The notes beneath the pieces are model-generated. The model had not been told where the DNA came from. It saw only the letters and a program-made list of their open reading frames with translations, and did not search any database. Position numbers and translations under genes: made by a program. 50,338 bases of DNA from Anaerolineales bacterium UBA5195 (GTDB lineage Bacteria; Chloroflexota; Anaerolineae; Anaerolineales; Villigracilaceae): contig DHVZ01000046.1 in NCBI GenBank assembly GCA_002412925.1, positions 85,703 through 136,040 on the forward strand. Reading direction: 5' to 3'. This document shows positions 31,652 through 39,579 of this stretch, in pieces (position 1 is the stretch's first letter; each line of letters begins with the position of its first letter).

Positions 31652-31960
31652 ATGCACACCATCGTCGACTTCACCATCGTTCCAATCGGGGTGGGTGTCT
31701 CGCTCTCGAAATACATCGCCGCCTGTGAGCGTGTCCTGGCCGAATCCGGGCTGACTTACGAACTGCATGCCAATGGCACCAACCTCGAAGGCGAATGGGA
31801 CGATGTCTTTACCGCCATCCGCCGCTGCCACGAGATCCTCCACGCCATGGGCATCCCGCGCCTCCATACGGATGTCAAACTTGGCACGCGAACCGACAAA
31901 ACCCAGCACATGGCCGATAAAATTGCCAGTGTCAGGCAAAAACTGAACGACAGAGATTAA
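31652..31960 (+). CDS. MTH1187-family thiamine-binding protein (DUF77)
   Basis: This 102-residue ferredoxin-like-fold protein belongs to the MTH1187/YkoF-like group (DUF77). It shows the family motifs VDFTIVPIGVGVSLSKYIAAC, NGTNLEGEWDDVF and DVKLGTRTDK. Some family members bind thiamine or its pyrimidine moiety, so a thiamine-linked role is possible. Nothing else here concerns thiamine. It lies 5 nt after upp and is the last gene before a terminator. Confidence 0.85.
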   Translation: MHTIVDFTIVPIGVGVSLSKYIAACERVLAESGLTYELHANGTNLEGEWDDVFTAIRRCHEILHAMGIPRLHTDVKLGTRTDKTQHMADKIASVRQKLNDRD

Positions 31961-31962
31961 AC

Positions 31963-31998
31963 GAAGAGACCTCCGGTGTAAAAACCGGAGGTCTCTTC
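31963..31998. terminator. Terminator after the upp operon
   Basis: A perfect 14-bp stem (31963-31976 with 31985-31998; GAAGAGACCTCCGG) has an A-rich loop. Confidence 0.8.
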
Positions 31999-32008
31999 AT
32001 AAACGATG

Positions 32009-32093
32009 GTTGAGTAGGGCGATGCTCTCTCGCCCGTATCGAAACCAACGATACCAGGTCTCGATACGCCGAAAAATCATCGGCTACTCGACC
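32009..32093. repeat. Dispersed palindromic repeat between convergent genes
   Basis: Nested inverted repeats fold this 85-nt stretch: GAGTAG..CGATG with CATCG-G-CTACTC outside, and CGTATCGAAACC with GGT-C-TCGATACG inside. The TTTCGATACG / CTACTCGACC style is familiar from intergenic repeats in several phyla. It is the only copy in this window. Confidence 0.6.
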
Positions 32094-32104
32094 CTCGTAA
32101 TTTC

Positions 32105-33190
32105 TTACACCCCCTGCCGCTTGGCCTCATTCCAGAGAGCATCCAACTCCTGTAAATTCATCTCAGCCAGCGAACGCTCCAATTCTCGCGCTCGTTTCTC
32201 TACATGCTTAAAACGCCGCTTGAACTTCAGGCTGGCCTCGCGCAAAGCCGATTCGGCGTCGATCTTTTTCCAGCGTGCCAGGTTCACCAGCGCAAAAAAC
32301 AGGTCGCCCAATTCGTCGGATAACTCTTCGGGAGTAGATGTCGCGCGCACTTCGTCGATCTCTTCCTTGATTTTTTCCAACACGCCCTCGATCTCCGGCC
32401 AGTCGAACCCCACCCTGGCGGCCCGCGACTGGAATTCCTGCGCCTGGGTCAACGCCGGGAGCGCCGCTGGTAATCCATCCAGCAACCCTTTTTCATGGTC
32501 GCCGTCTTTTTTACGTTCACCAGCCTTGATCTTTTCCCAGTTGGAGAGCACCTCCCCCACCCCATCCACCTGCACCTCACCAAAAACATGCGGATGGCGG
32601 CGGACAAGTTTATTGTAAATCCCGGTCAGCACTTCGGCCATCGTAAATTCGCCGCTTTCACTGGCAATCTGGGCATTCAGCACCACCTGCAACAACAAAT
32701 CCCCGAACTCCTCGCGCATCTTGCCAACGTCTTCTTCGTCCATCGCGGCCAGGGTTTCGTAACTTTCTTCCAGAAGGTGTTTTCGCAGCGTATGATGGGT
32801 CTGCTCCTTATCCCACGGACAGCCATCCTCCGGCGCGCGCAGGTGGGCAATGATCTCCTGAAACGCCTCGAACGAACTGCCTTTGCCCAAAGCCGGGACA
32901 AACAACGCCAACCCGCTCTGTCCACTCAACCCTGAGAGCGGGATTTCAACGATCCGGTTCTCACTACCGACAAGTTTCAGCAGAAAAGCCTGCGGGTACA
33001 CACTAGAAAGCACCTGCATAATGTCTGCCATCCCTTTCAGGCCCCCAATCCCCGTTACCAGCGCCGGGGCGTCCGGCGGGAACGGCGGCACATGCCCGCC
33101 AGCAAACTCCGCTGCGTCCACCAGCATCAACCGTGAAACAGATTCCAATCCCAGGGCCGAAAAAACAGAGCTCAGTTCATCAACAGTCAT
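32105..33190 (-). CDS. mazG: MazG-type nucleoside triphosphate pyrophosphohydrolase
   Basis: This 361-residue house-cleaning enzyme hydrolyses NTPs to NMP and pyrophosphate. The C-terminal two-thirds hold tandem MazG modules. The first has CPWDKEQTHHTLRKHLLEESYE and EEFGDLLLQVV, and the second has EIDEV and DELGDLFFALVNLARW, which are the metal-binding acidic residues. The first 115 residues resemble only the rear half of a tetrapyrrole methylase domain, which is complete in YabN-like fusions. Its S-adenosylmethionine site is not seen. ATG 33190 is preferred over an earlier start at 33244. It is the last gene of the ribosomal cluster strand, 92 nt after rpsI. Confidence 0.9.
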   Translation of the reverse strand: MTVDELSSVFSALGLESVSRLMLVDAAEFAGGHVPPFPPDAPALVTGIGGLKGMADIMQVLSSVYPQAFLLKLVGSENRIVEIPLSGLSGQSGLALFVPALGKGSSFEAFQEIIAHLRAPEDGCPWDKEQTHHTLRKHLLEESYETLAAMDEEDVGKMREEFGDLLLQVVLNAQIASESGEFTMAEVLTGIYNKLVRRHPHVFGEVQVDGVGEVLSNWEKIKAGERKKDGDHEKGLLDGLPAALPALTQAQEFQSRAARVGFDWPEIEGVLEKIKEEIDEVRATSTPEELSDELGDLFFALVNLARWKKIDAESALREASLKFKRRFKHVEKRARELERSLAEMNLQELDALWNEAKRQGV

Positions 33191-33282
33191 AAAAACTCCA
33201 ATTAAAGCGTAAAGCGTAAAACGGCAGCGAGGGAATCCACGCAAAACGTTTTACGCGATACGATTTTTGTTTGGTACGAAAA

Positions 33283-33675
33283 TTAACGCTTGGTGTAGGT
33301 CGGAGCCTTGCGGGCCTTCTTCAGACCTGGTTTTTTGCGTTCCTTGATGCGTGCATCGCGGGTCAGCAAACCAGCCTTACGCATGGCCGAAGTCCACTCG
33401 CCGTTGATCTTGACGAGTGCACGGGCCAGCCCCAACATCACCGAGCTGGTCTGACCAGACACGCCGCCGCCATTCACAACAACCGAGATGTCGTAGGCAG
33501 ACGGTTCGTGACCAATCGTCGCCAGGGGTGTGAGAATGGCCTGCATGTCGCCAGGGCGGGTGAAAAAGTCAGCAGCTTCCTTACCATTGACAACAAACTT
33601 ACCCGTACCATCAGAAACACGCACGCGAGCGGTGCCTTCTTTGCGGCGTCCAATTCCTTCAAAATACTGCGCCAT
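33283..33675 (-). CDS. rpsI: Ribosomal protein S9
   Basis: This 130-residue small-subunit protein has a C-terminal tail (KKARKAPTYTKR) that ends in the conserved Lys-Arg reaching the P-site tRNA. The early motif GRRKEGTARVRV is typical. It follows rplM by 15 nt, the usual L13-S9 pair. A mazG gene follows. Confidence 0.97.
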   Translation of the reverse strand: MAQYFEGIGRRKEGTARVRVSDGTGKFVVNGKEAADFFTRPGDMQAILTPLATIGHEPSAYDISVVVNGGGVSGQTSSVMLGLARALVKINGEWTSAMRKAGLLTRDARIKERKKPGLKKARKAPTYTKR

Positions 33676-33690
33676 GATTGTCTTGCTCCT

Positions 33691-34113
33691 TTACTTCTTT
33701 TCGACCTGGGTGCCGTGCGGGTGCTCTGCACCACCGTACACCTTCAAGCGCTTGATAATGCTGTGGCTAAACTTGGTCTTGGGCAGCATTCCCCAGACTG
33801 CATCACGGATGACGCGGTCAGGATGATCCTTCAGTTGGTCCTTGAGGACCACAGACTTCAGTCCACCGGGATAGCCTGAATGTTTGTGATATACCTTGTC
33901 GGTCGTTTTTGTGCCGGTCACGGTGATATAAGAAGCATTGATCACCACAACATAATCACCTACCGGCACGCCGGGGGTAAAAGTCGGTTTGTGTTTTCCG
34001 AGCAAGATTGCGGCAATGCTCGCCGTCAAACGACCCAGGTTCTGACCAGCGGCATCGATCACCACCCAGTCATTCTGGATTTCTTTGGCCTTCGGATAGT
34101 ACGATTTGTACAC
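33691..34113 (-). CDS. rplM: Ribosomal protein L13
   Basis: This 140-residue early-assembly large-subunit protein has the signature DAAGQNLGRLTASIAAILLG and a C-terminal VYGGAEHPHGTQ. Family length is about 142. It lies 41 nt after truA and 15 nt before rpsI, in the common truA-rplM-rpsI order. Confidence 0.97.
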   Translation of the reverse strand: MYKSYYPKAKEIQNDWVVIDAAGQNLGRLTASIAAILLGKHKPTFTPGVPVGDYVVVINASYITVTGTKTTDKVYHKHSGYPGGLKSVVLKDQLKDHPDRVIRDAVWGMLPKTKFSHSIIKRLKVYGGAEHPHGTQVEKK

Positions 34114-34154
34114 GGTCGTATCTCCATTACATCATATTGACAATTTCAACCTGA

Positions 34155-34895
34155 TCATTCAGGGTACGTTACTTCGACGAGGGTCAGTCCGTTTGCGGGA
34201 GCAAGACCAGCGGGGATTACCCGTTGCCTGCCCTCCAGTAAATCGGCGATGACCTGCGCCGGGAACTTTCCTTGCCCTATCGCCACTTGGACGTAGACCA
34301 GCCTGCGTACCATATGGTACAAAAAAGCCTCGGCCCGGACTTCGAAAGTCCATTCATCGCCCTGGTTCTGCCATTCAGCTTTCATCACTGTGCGGATTGT
34401 GCTGTTTCCGGGCCGGGGCGGGGTACCGAAGGCAGCAAAATCGTACGTACCAATGAGAAGCTTGCCAGCTTCTTGAAGGGCGTCGCCACTCACTGAAGGC
34501 CACAGCCGCCACGCAAAGCGTTCCCGCAAAGGATCGCGGATGGGCTGGCAGTAAAGCCGGTAACGATAGCGCCGAGAAGTAGCACCAAAGCGCGGGTGAA
34601 AATCGTCTGAAACGATCTTCGCGGCGCTGACGGCCATCTCCGCTGGCAAGTTGCTGTTGAGCGCCCTGACCAATTCGTCGAGTGGATGGTTCCACTCCAA
34701 GTCGAAGGCGGCCACCTGCCCTAAGGCATGCACACCGCTATCGGTGCGTCCCGCCAGCAGGACGGAGCGTCCCTGCCAGCCCAGTCGGCGCAGCGCATTT
34801 TCAAGTTCGCTTTGTGCCGTCCGGGCGGTCGCCTGTCGCTGGCTTCCGGATAAACCGGTGCCGTCGTAGGCGAGGATGATCTGGTAACGTGCCAT
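34155..34895 (-). CDS. truA: tRNA pseudouridine synthase A
   Basis: This 246-residue enzyme isomerises uridines 38-40 of the tRNA anticodon stem. The catalytic aspartate is Asp52 in AGRTDSGVHALGQ, and FHPRFGATSRRYRYRL and FLYHMVRRLV follow. Length fits the family. It lies between rplQ and rplM in the ribosomal strand, a frequent arrangement. Confidence 0.96.
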   Translation of the reverse strand: MARYQIILAYDGTGLSGSQRQATARTAQSELENALRRLGWQGRSVLLAGRTDSGVHALGQVAAFDLEWNHPLDELVRALNSNLPAEMAVSAAKIVSDDFHPRFGATSRRYRYRLYCQPIRDPLRERFAWRLWPSVSGDALQEAGKLLIGTYDFAAFGTPPRPGNSTIRTVMKAEWQNQGDEWTFEVRAEAFLYHMVRRLVYVQVAIGQGKFPAQVIADLLEGRQRVIPAGLAPANGLTLVEVTYPE

Positions 34896-34969
34896 TGATA
34901 GAGACTAAAGAGCAGATAAGTCGAGAACAGTCTGACTAATCTCTTTTGGCCTACTCTCCGTTCTCCGAT

Positions 34970-35353
34970 TTATTCTTCCACGAGTTCGATAATTACCATT
35001 TCCGCAGCATCGCCATGGCGCGGGCCAAGCTTCAGCATACGGGTGTAACCGCCAGGACGGGTGGCAAAGCGCGGGGCAATATCGTCAAACAGCTTCTTGA
35101 CGACTTCATCACTACCACTGCCAAGCCGGGATGAAACCAGGCGGCGCGCAGCCACTTTGGCTGAATCTGCCGCATCAGCAGAACGCCGGGCAACCGTAAT
35201 CATCCGTTCAGCATCACCACGGATGGCTTGAGCCTTTGTCCGGGTGGTGGTGATCCGCTCATGGGTAAAGAATTGCTTAATAAGCGTGCGCCGCAGGGCT
35301 ATGCGTGCGCCCTTGGATCGCCCAAGTTTGTAACCAGCTACTTGATGTCGCAT
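34970..35353 (-). CDS. rplQ: Ribosomal protein L17
   Basis: This 127-residue large-subunit protein lines the exit tunnel rim. The N-terminal block MRHQVAGYKLGR and KQFFTHERITTT are family marks. It sits 6 nt below rpoA, the standard end of the alpha operon. Confidence 0.97.
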   Translation of the reverse strand: MRHQVAGYKLGRSKGARIALRRTLIKQFFTHERITTTRTKAQAIRGDAERMITVARRSADAADSAKVAARRLVSSRLGSGSDEVVKKLFDDIAPRFATRPGGYTRMLKLGPRHGDAAEMVIIELVEE

Positions 35354-35359
35354 TTCGTA

Positions 35360-36328
35360 TTACTCCGCAATAATCGGTTGATCTTTCAAGAAGCCCTTTT
35401 CGCGCATCTTCTGGCGTAATTCGTCGAGACTTTTCTCGCCAAAATTGCGAATGGACATGACGGCCTGGTCGCCCTTTTCGAGCAGATCGAGGACATCCCC
35501 AACGGTCGTGATACCCGTACGCTTGAGTGAGTTGAACACGCGCACCGAGAGATCCAACGCTTCGACAGGAGTCTCGGCAACCTCACTGCTCAGGCGAGAA
35601 CCGGAGACTTCTTTTTCCATCGTAATGGTCAAAGTCTCTTCGCTCACCCCGGCAATATAGCGCAAGTGTTCAATCATGGTCTTGGCAGCCGTGCTGAGCG
35701 CCTTTTCAGGTGTCACCGTGCCGTCAGTCCAAATTTCAAACGTCAGCTTGTCATAGTTGGTGCTTTGCCCCACACGGGCATTGTTCACTTCCCAATTGAC
35801 ACGCTTAACCGGGCTGTAAATGGCGTCCACGGGCAGTTCACCAATCGGCAAATGCCCAGCGCGATCATTAGCAGGAGAATAACCACGCCCGCGTTCGACT
35901 GTAAACTCAATATCGAGACGGGTCTTCGGGTTATCCACTGTAAAGAGATAGAGATCAGGGTTGATAATCTCTACATCGGGCGGAGCAATGATATCTGCCC
36001 CGGTGACCATCCCCTCACCGCGCACTTCGAGGTGCATACGGGTGGAATCCACACCATTGAGTTGCAGGCGTAGCTGCTTGATCTGCAACATCACCTGGAT
36101 GACGTCTTCGCGCACACCGGGTATGTCGCTAAATTCATGCAACACATCTGTGATGCGTACCGACGAAACAGCCGCGCCCTCCAAAGAGGAAAGCAGGACA
36201 CGTCGCAAGGCATTCCCTACGGTAACGCCATAACCACGCTCCAATGGGCTGATAATAAACTTTCCGTAATTTCGAGCCTCTGCTTCGCGCTCGATCTTCG
36301 GCATGACCATATTTGTTAAGCCGGTCAC
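35360..36328 (-). CDS. rpoA: RNA polymerase alpha subunit
   Basis: This 322-residue subunit has an N-terminal assembly domain (1-230; ERGYGVTVGNALRRVLLSSL) and a C-terminal DNA- and activator-binding domain (about 250-316; LKRTGITTVGDVLDLL, SIRNFGEKSLDEL). The start is GTG at 36328, supported by GGGAGAGG 6-13 nt upstream. Internal ATGs at residues 7 and 9 are alternatives. It follows rpsD after 86 nt and precedes rplQ. Confidence 0.97.
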   Translation of the reverse strand: MTGLTNMVMPKIEREAEARNYGKFIISPLERGYGVTVGNALRRVLLSSLEGAAVSSVRITDVLHEFSDIPGVREDVIQVMLQIKQLRLQLNGVDSTRMHLEVRGEGMVTGADIIAPPDVEIINPDLYLFTVDNPKTRLDIEFTVERGRGYSPANDRAGHLPIGELPVDAIYSPVKRVNWEVNNARVGQSTNYDKLTFEIWTDGTVTPEKALSTAAKTMIEHLRYIAGVSEETLTITMEKEVSGSRLSSEVAETPVEALDLSVRVFNSLKRTGITTVGDVLDLLEKGDQAVMSIRNFGEKSLDELRQKMREKGFLKDQPIIAE

Positions 36329-36414
36329 GGTTCACCTCTCCCTTGTAAAAAACAGGCGGCAAAGCTGTCCGCGGAACTTGCCCACAGGACTTGCCACAAA
36401 ACTGCCGAGACGCA

Positions 36415-37068
36415 CTAACGTCGTGAGTAAAACTCGACGATGAGCTGCTCGTTCAGATTGCCGTCGATTTCTGCGCGTTCCGGCAGGCGCTGAACCGTAC
36501 CGGTCATATTCTTCAAGTCACGATTGAGCCAGGCCGGGAAATTACGCTTCTCGGCAAAGTCACCCAGTTCTTTGAAGTAGGTCGCATCACGGGAGCCGTC
36601 ACGCACCTGAATCACGTCACCGGGATTCAATTGCATGGACGGCACGTCAGTGCGGCGTCCGTTGACGGTAAAATGACCATGGGTTGACAACAAACGCGCC
36701 TGCGCGCGGCTGGAGGCAAAACCCAGGCGGAAGACAACATTATCAAGACGTGTCTCAAGGAGTTGCAGCAGGTTCACACCTGTCAAAACACCGCGTTGTT
36801 TTTGTGCTGTTTCATAGTAACGGCGGAACTGACGTTCCATCGTCCCATAAACGCGGCGGGCTTTCTGCTTGGCACGCAACTGGCGTGCAAAGTCAGATTC
36901 GCGGCCTGTGGCGCTCCTCGAGCGGCTGCCTGATTTTCCATGCATACCGGGGGCAAAGCTGCGCTTTTCGAAAGAACACTTCGAAGTGAAGCAACGCTCG
37001 CCCTTTAGGAAAAGTTTTTCACCTTCACGCCGGCAAAGTTTACAAACCGGACCAAGATATTTCGCCAT
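36415..37068 (-). CDS. rpsD: Ribosomal protein S4 (zinc-binding form)
   Basis: This 217-residue primary 16S-binding protein has Cys9, Cys12, Cys26 and Cys31 intact, so it is the zinc form. The S4 RNA-binding domain (RLDNVVFRLGFA, GHFTVNGRRTDVPS) follows. S4 is the usual feedback repressor of the alpha operon in some bacteria. No S4 target structure was identified here. Confidence 0.97.
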   Translation of the reverse strand: MAKYLGPVCKLCRREGEKLFLKGERCFTSKCSFEKRSFAPGMHGKSGSRSRSATGRESDFARQLRAKQKARRVYGTMERQFRRYYETAQKQRGVLTGVNLLQLLETRLDNVVFRLGFASSRAQARLLSTHGHFTVNGRRTDVPSMQLNPGDVIQVRDGSRDATYFKELGDFAEKRNFPAWLNRDLKNMTGTVQRLPERAEIDGNLNEQLIVEFYSRR

Positions 37069-37090
37069 TTATTCTTACCTCTCCAAACAA

Positions 37091-37495
37091 TTACACGCGG
37101 CGTTTCTTCGGGGGACGGCAGCCATTATGAGCCACCGGGGTCTTATCCGAAATGGAACGGACCTTGACGCCCATCGACTGGACAGCACGGATGGCTGACT
37201 CGCGACCGGGGCCGGGGCCTTTGACGATCAGGTCAGCTTCCTGCAAACCCATTTGCTGGGCGGCTTTGATGGCCTGTTCAGCGGCGAGACGGGCGGCAAA
37301 GGGAGTACTCTTGCGAGAGCCCTTGAAGCCAGCCGAACCGGCGCTGCCCCAGGCAACCGTGTTGCCGGCAGTATCCGTGACAGTAACAATGGTGTTGTTA
37401 AACGAGGCAAAAACATGGATCTGCCCCGAAGATAACGTGCGCTTGGCTTTTTTGGCGCCGCTTGTGCGGCGCGCCTGGCGTACACTCTGTGCCAT
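37091..37495 (-). CDS. rpsK: Ribosomal protein S11
   Basis: This 134-residue platform protein has HVFASFNNTIVTVTDTAGN and the conserved end THNGCRPPKKRRV-like tail (seen as VAHNGCRPPKKRRV). It lies 24 nt after rpsM and 22 nt before rpsD. Confidence 0.97.
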   Translation of the reverse strand: MAQSVRQARRTSGAKKAKRTLSSGQIHVFASFNNTIVTVTDTAGNTVAWGSAGSAGFKGSRKSTPFAARLAAEQAIKAAQQMGLQEADLIVKGPGPGRESAIRAVQSMGVKVRSISDKTPVAHNGCRPPKKRRV

Positions 37496-37519
37496 AAGTT
37501 ATGTTTCTCCTGCCAAAAA

Positions 37520-37906
37520 TTACTTCTTGCCACCACGACGGCGTCCGCGCCCGGCCACAGTCTTCTTGGGACCTTTGCGGGTACGCGAATTTGTGCGCGT
37601 TCGTTGTCCGTGAACCGGCAGGTTACGGCGATGGCGCATGCCACGATAGCAGCCAATTTCAATGAGGCGCTTAATATTCAACTGCTCTTCACGGCGCAAG
37701 TCGCCTTCCAGCATGAAGTGCTTGGTGATATATTCGCGCAGAGCAGCTACCTCAGCTTCTGACAAATCCTTGATACGGGTGTCAGGGTTTACCTTGGTTT
37801 CTGCCAGGATTTCGTGCGAGCGGGTTAAACCAATTCCATAAAGGTAGGTTAATCCAATCTCGACGCGTTTGTTACGAGGGAGGTCAATACCTTCGATACG
37901 TGCCAT
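37520..37906 (-). CDS. rpsM: Ribosomal protein S13
   Basis: This 128-residue head protein contacts tRNA and the large subunit. The start MARIEGIDLPRNKRVEIGLTY and the C-terminal GQRTRTNSRTRKGPKK are diagnostic. It begins 6 nt after rpmJ ends, in the alpha operon order. Confidence 0.97.
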   Translation of the reverse strand: MARIEGIDLPRNKRVEIGLTYLYGIGLTRSHEILAETKVNPDTRIKDLSEAEVAALREYITKHFMLEGDLRREEQLNIKRLIEIGCYRGMRHRRNLPVHGQRTRTNSRTRKGPKKTVAGRGRRRGGKK

Positions 37907-37912
37907 ATTCTC

Positions 37913-38026
37913 TTACCCTTGCCTCTGTTTATGCTTGGGGTTTTCGCAGATCACGAAGAGTCTGCCGCTGCGCTTGACAATTTTGCACTTCGCACAGCGT
38001 TTTCGGATGGAGGGTGAAACTTTCAT
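37913..38026 (-). CDS. rpmJ: Ribosomal protein L36 (zinc-binding form)
   Basis: This 37-residue protein starts MKVSPSIRKRC and has the zinc set C-x2-C-x12-C-x4-H. It is too short for many gene finders. It lies between map (104 nt upstream) and rpsM (6 nt downstream). A gene for initiation factor IF-1, commonly just before rpmJ, is not present in the 104-nt gap. Confidence 0.95.
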   Translation of the reverse strand: MKVSPSIRKRCAKCKIVKRSGRLFVICENPKHKQRQG

Positions 38027-38130
38027 GAGTGCCTTTCTCCTTCTTTAGCACGATAACGTGCCCTTAAAGCCGAAGTTATGATTATACTCGCTTCGCTTCT
38101 TTTCGTCCACAACTTGGTGCCTTTTTGGGT

Positions 38131-38901
38131 TCAAAGGACAGTCAGGATGAGGGGATCTCCTTCGGTAACGGCCACACTGTGTTCATAATGCGCCGTCAGA
38201 GACCCATCCACAGACACCACGGTCCACTTGTCTTTCAATACTTTGGTCTTGTGCGTTCCAATCAAAACCATTGGTTCCAACGCGATCACCATACCAGGCC
38301 GGAGAAGCGGGCCAGTGCCAGCCGTTCCATAGTTGGGAACCTGTGGACCTTCGTGCATCTGTCGCCCAACGCCATGACCGGTATACTCGCGCGTAACGTG
38401 GAAGCCATGGCCTTCGACAAATTTCTGGATCGCTTCAGAGATATCGCCAGTCTGATTACCAGAACGCATTTTGTCAATCCCAACATACAGGGATTGCTCA
38501 GTAACCTCGAGAAGTTTTTTAGCTTTTGGGGAAAGCTCCCCCACCCCGCCAGAAAAAGCGGAGTCGGCCACATAACCTTCGAAAAACGTTCCGCAGTCAA
38601 CTGAAACGATATCGCCTTCTTTGAGCTTACGCTTGGCAGTTGGAATACCGTGAACCAATTCCTCGTTAAGGCTGATCGTAGTGGAGTTCGGGAATGGGGG
38701 GTATCCATAGCCCTTGAAGGGCGAGACAGCACCGTATTTCTTCAGCACTTCCTCGGCAGCCGCGTCGAGGTCAGCAGTAGAAATACCTGGTTTTAAAAGT
38801 TCACGGACAGTCGCCAGAACAGTGGCATTGATGCGCCCGGCTTCACGCATGATGGCAATTTCTGCCGGGTTCTTGATATTAATCTGACGCGCCCAATCCA
38901 T
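38131..38901 (-). CDS. map: Methionine aminopeptidase, type I
   Basis: This 256-residue di-metal peptidase removes the initiator methionine from new proteins. Metal ligands are visible in SVDCGTFFEGYVADSAFS (two Asp), GHGVGRQMHEGP (His), ALEPM (Glu) and the last Glu in VAVTEGDP. No N-terminal zinc-finger extension is present. It lies 14 nt below adk, in the secY-adk-map order. Confidence 0.96.
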   Translation of the reverse strand: MDWARQINIKNPAEIAIMREAGRINATVLATVRELLKPGISTADLDAAAEEVLKKYGAVSPFKGYGYPPFPNSTTISLNEELVHGIPTAKRKLKEGDIVSVDCGTFFEGYVADSAFSGGVGELSPKAKKLLEVTEQSLYVGIDKMRSGNQTGDISEAIQKFVEGHGFHVTREYTGHGVGRQMHEGPQVPNYGTAGTGPLLRPGMVIALEPMVLIGTHKTKVLKDKWTVVSVDGSLTAHYEHSVAVTEGDPLILTVL

Positions 38902-38915
38902 GATAAAGGGAAATC

Positions 38916-39566
38916 CTATTTCTTGAGCATCGACATTAGCTGAGCCGACACCTGTTCGACCGGGGCAAGCCCATCAATTTCTACCAGAATGCCGCGCTTT
39001 TTATAGTAGTCAATCAACGGAGCAGTCTGGTTTTGGTAAACCTCGATCCGATTGGTGACCGTCTCGGCCTTGTCATCCTCTCGCTGATACAACTCGGAGC
39101 CATCGAGATCGCAGACACCTTCCTGCTTTGGCGGATTGAAACGCACGTGAAAGATGTGACCGTTCGCCCGGCACGTCCAACGACCTGTCAGACGCTCGAT
39201 CAGGGCTTCGGCAGGCGCTGAGATGAAGGGCACCCGGTCAACCCGACCGCCAAAACCCTTGAGCATTACTTCCAGGGCATCGGCTTGCGCCGGGGTGCGC
39301 GGGAAACCATCCAAAATGGCTCCTCGCGCGCAATCGGGACGTGAAAATCTTTCGCGGATCATGGAAATGGTCAAATTATCAGGCACTAATTCGCCCCGGC
39401 TCATGAAAGTCTGTGCCAGTTTGCCTAACTCTGTGCCATTCTTGGTATTCTCGCGGAAAATATCACCCGAAGAAATGTGCGGCAATTCAAGTTTCTCCGC
39501 CAGAATCTCTGCCTGCGTACCTTTTCCGACCCCAGGAGGGCCCAATAGAACAATGTATGTAGGCAT
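38916..39566 (-). CDS. adk: Adenylate kinase, long-lid form
   Basis: This 216-residue kinase interconverts ATP + AMP and 2 ADP. The P-loop is GPPGVGKGT (9-17). The lid has the long form of zinc adenylate kinases, but only two of the four usual cysteines remain: CRANG and CDLDG replace the usual CxxC pairs, with Asp in the fourth place. Zinc binding is therefore doubtful. ATG 39566 is chosen since homology starts there. It lies 13 nt after secY. Confidence 0.95.
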   Translation of the reverse strand: MPTYIVLLGPPGVGKGTQAEILAEKLELPHISSGDIFRENTKNGTELGKLAQTFMSRGELVPDNLTISMIRERFSRPDCARGAILDGFPRTPAQADALEVMLKGFGGRVDRVPFISAPAEALIERLTGRWTCRANGHIFHVRFNPPKQEGVCDLDGSELYQREDDKAETVTNRIEVYQNQTAPLIDYYKKRGILVEIDGLAPVEQVSAQLMSMLKK

Positions 39567-39579
39567 CGTCAAAAACTTC

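Noticed and set aside
31652..31960. TPP riboswitch upstream of the MTH1187-family gene
   Set aside because: Only 5 nt separate it from upp, and no CTGAGA-type THI element lies upstream of upp.
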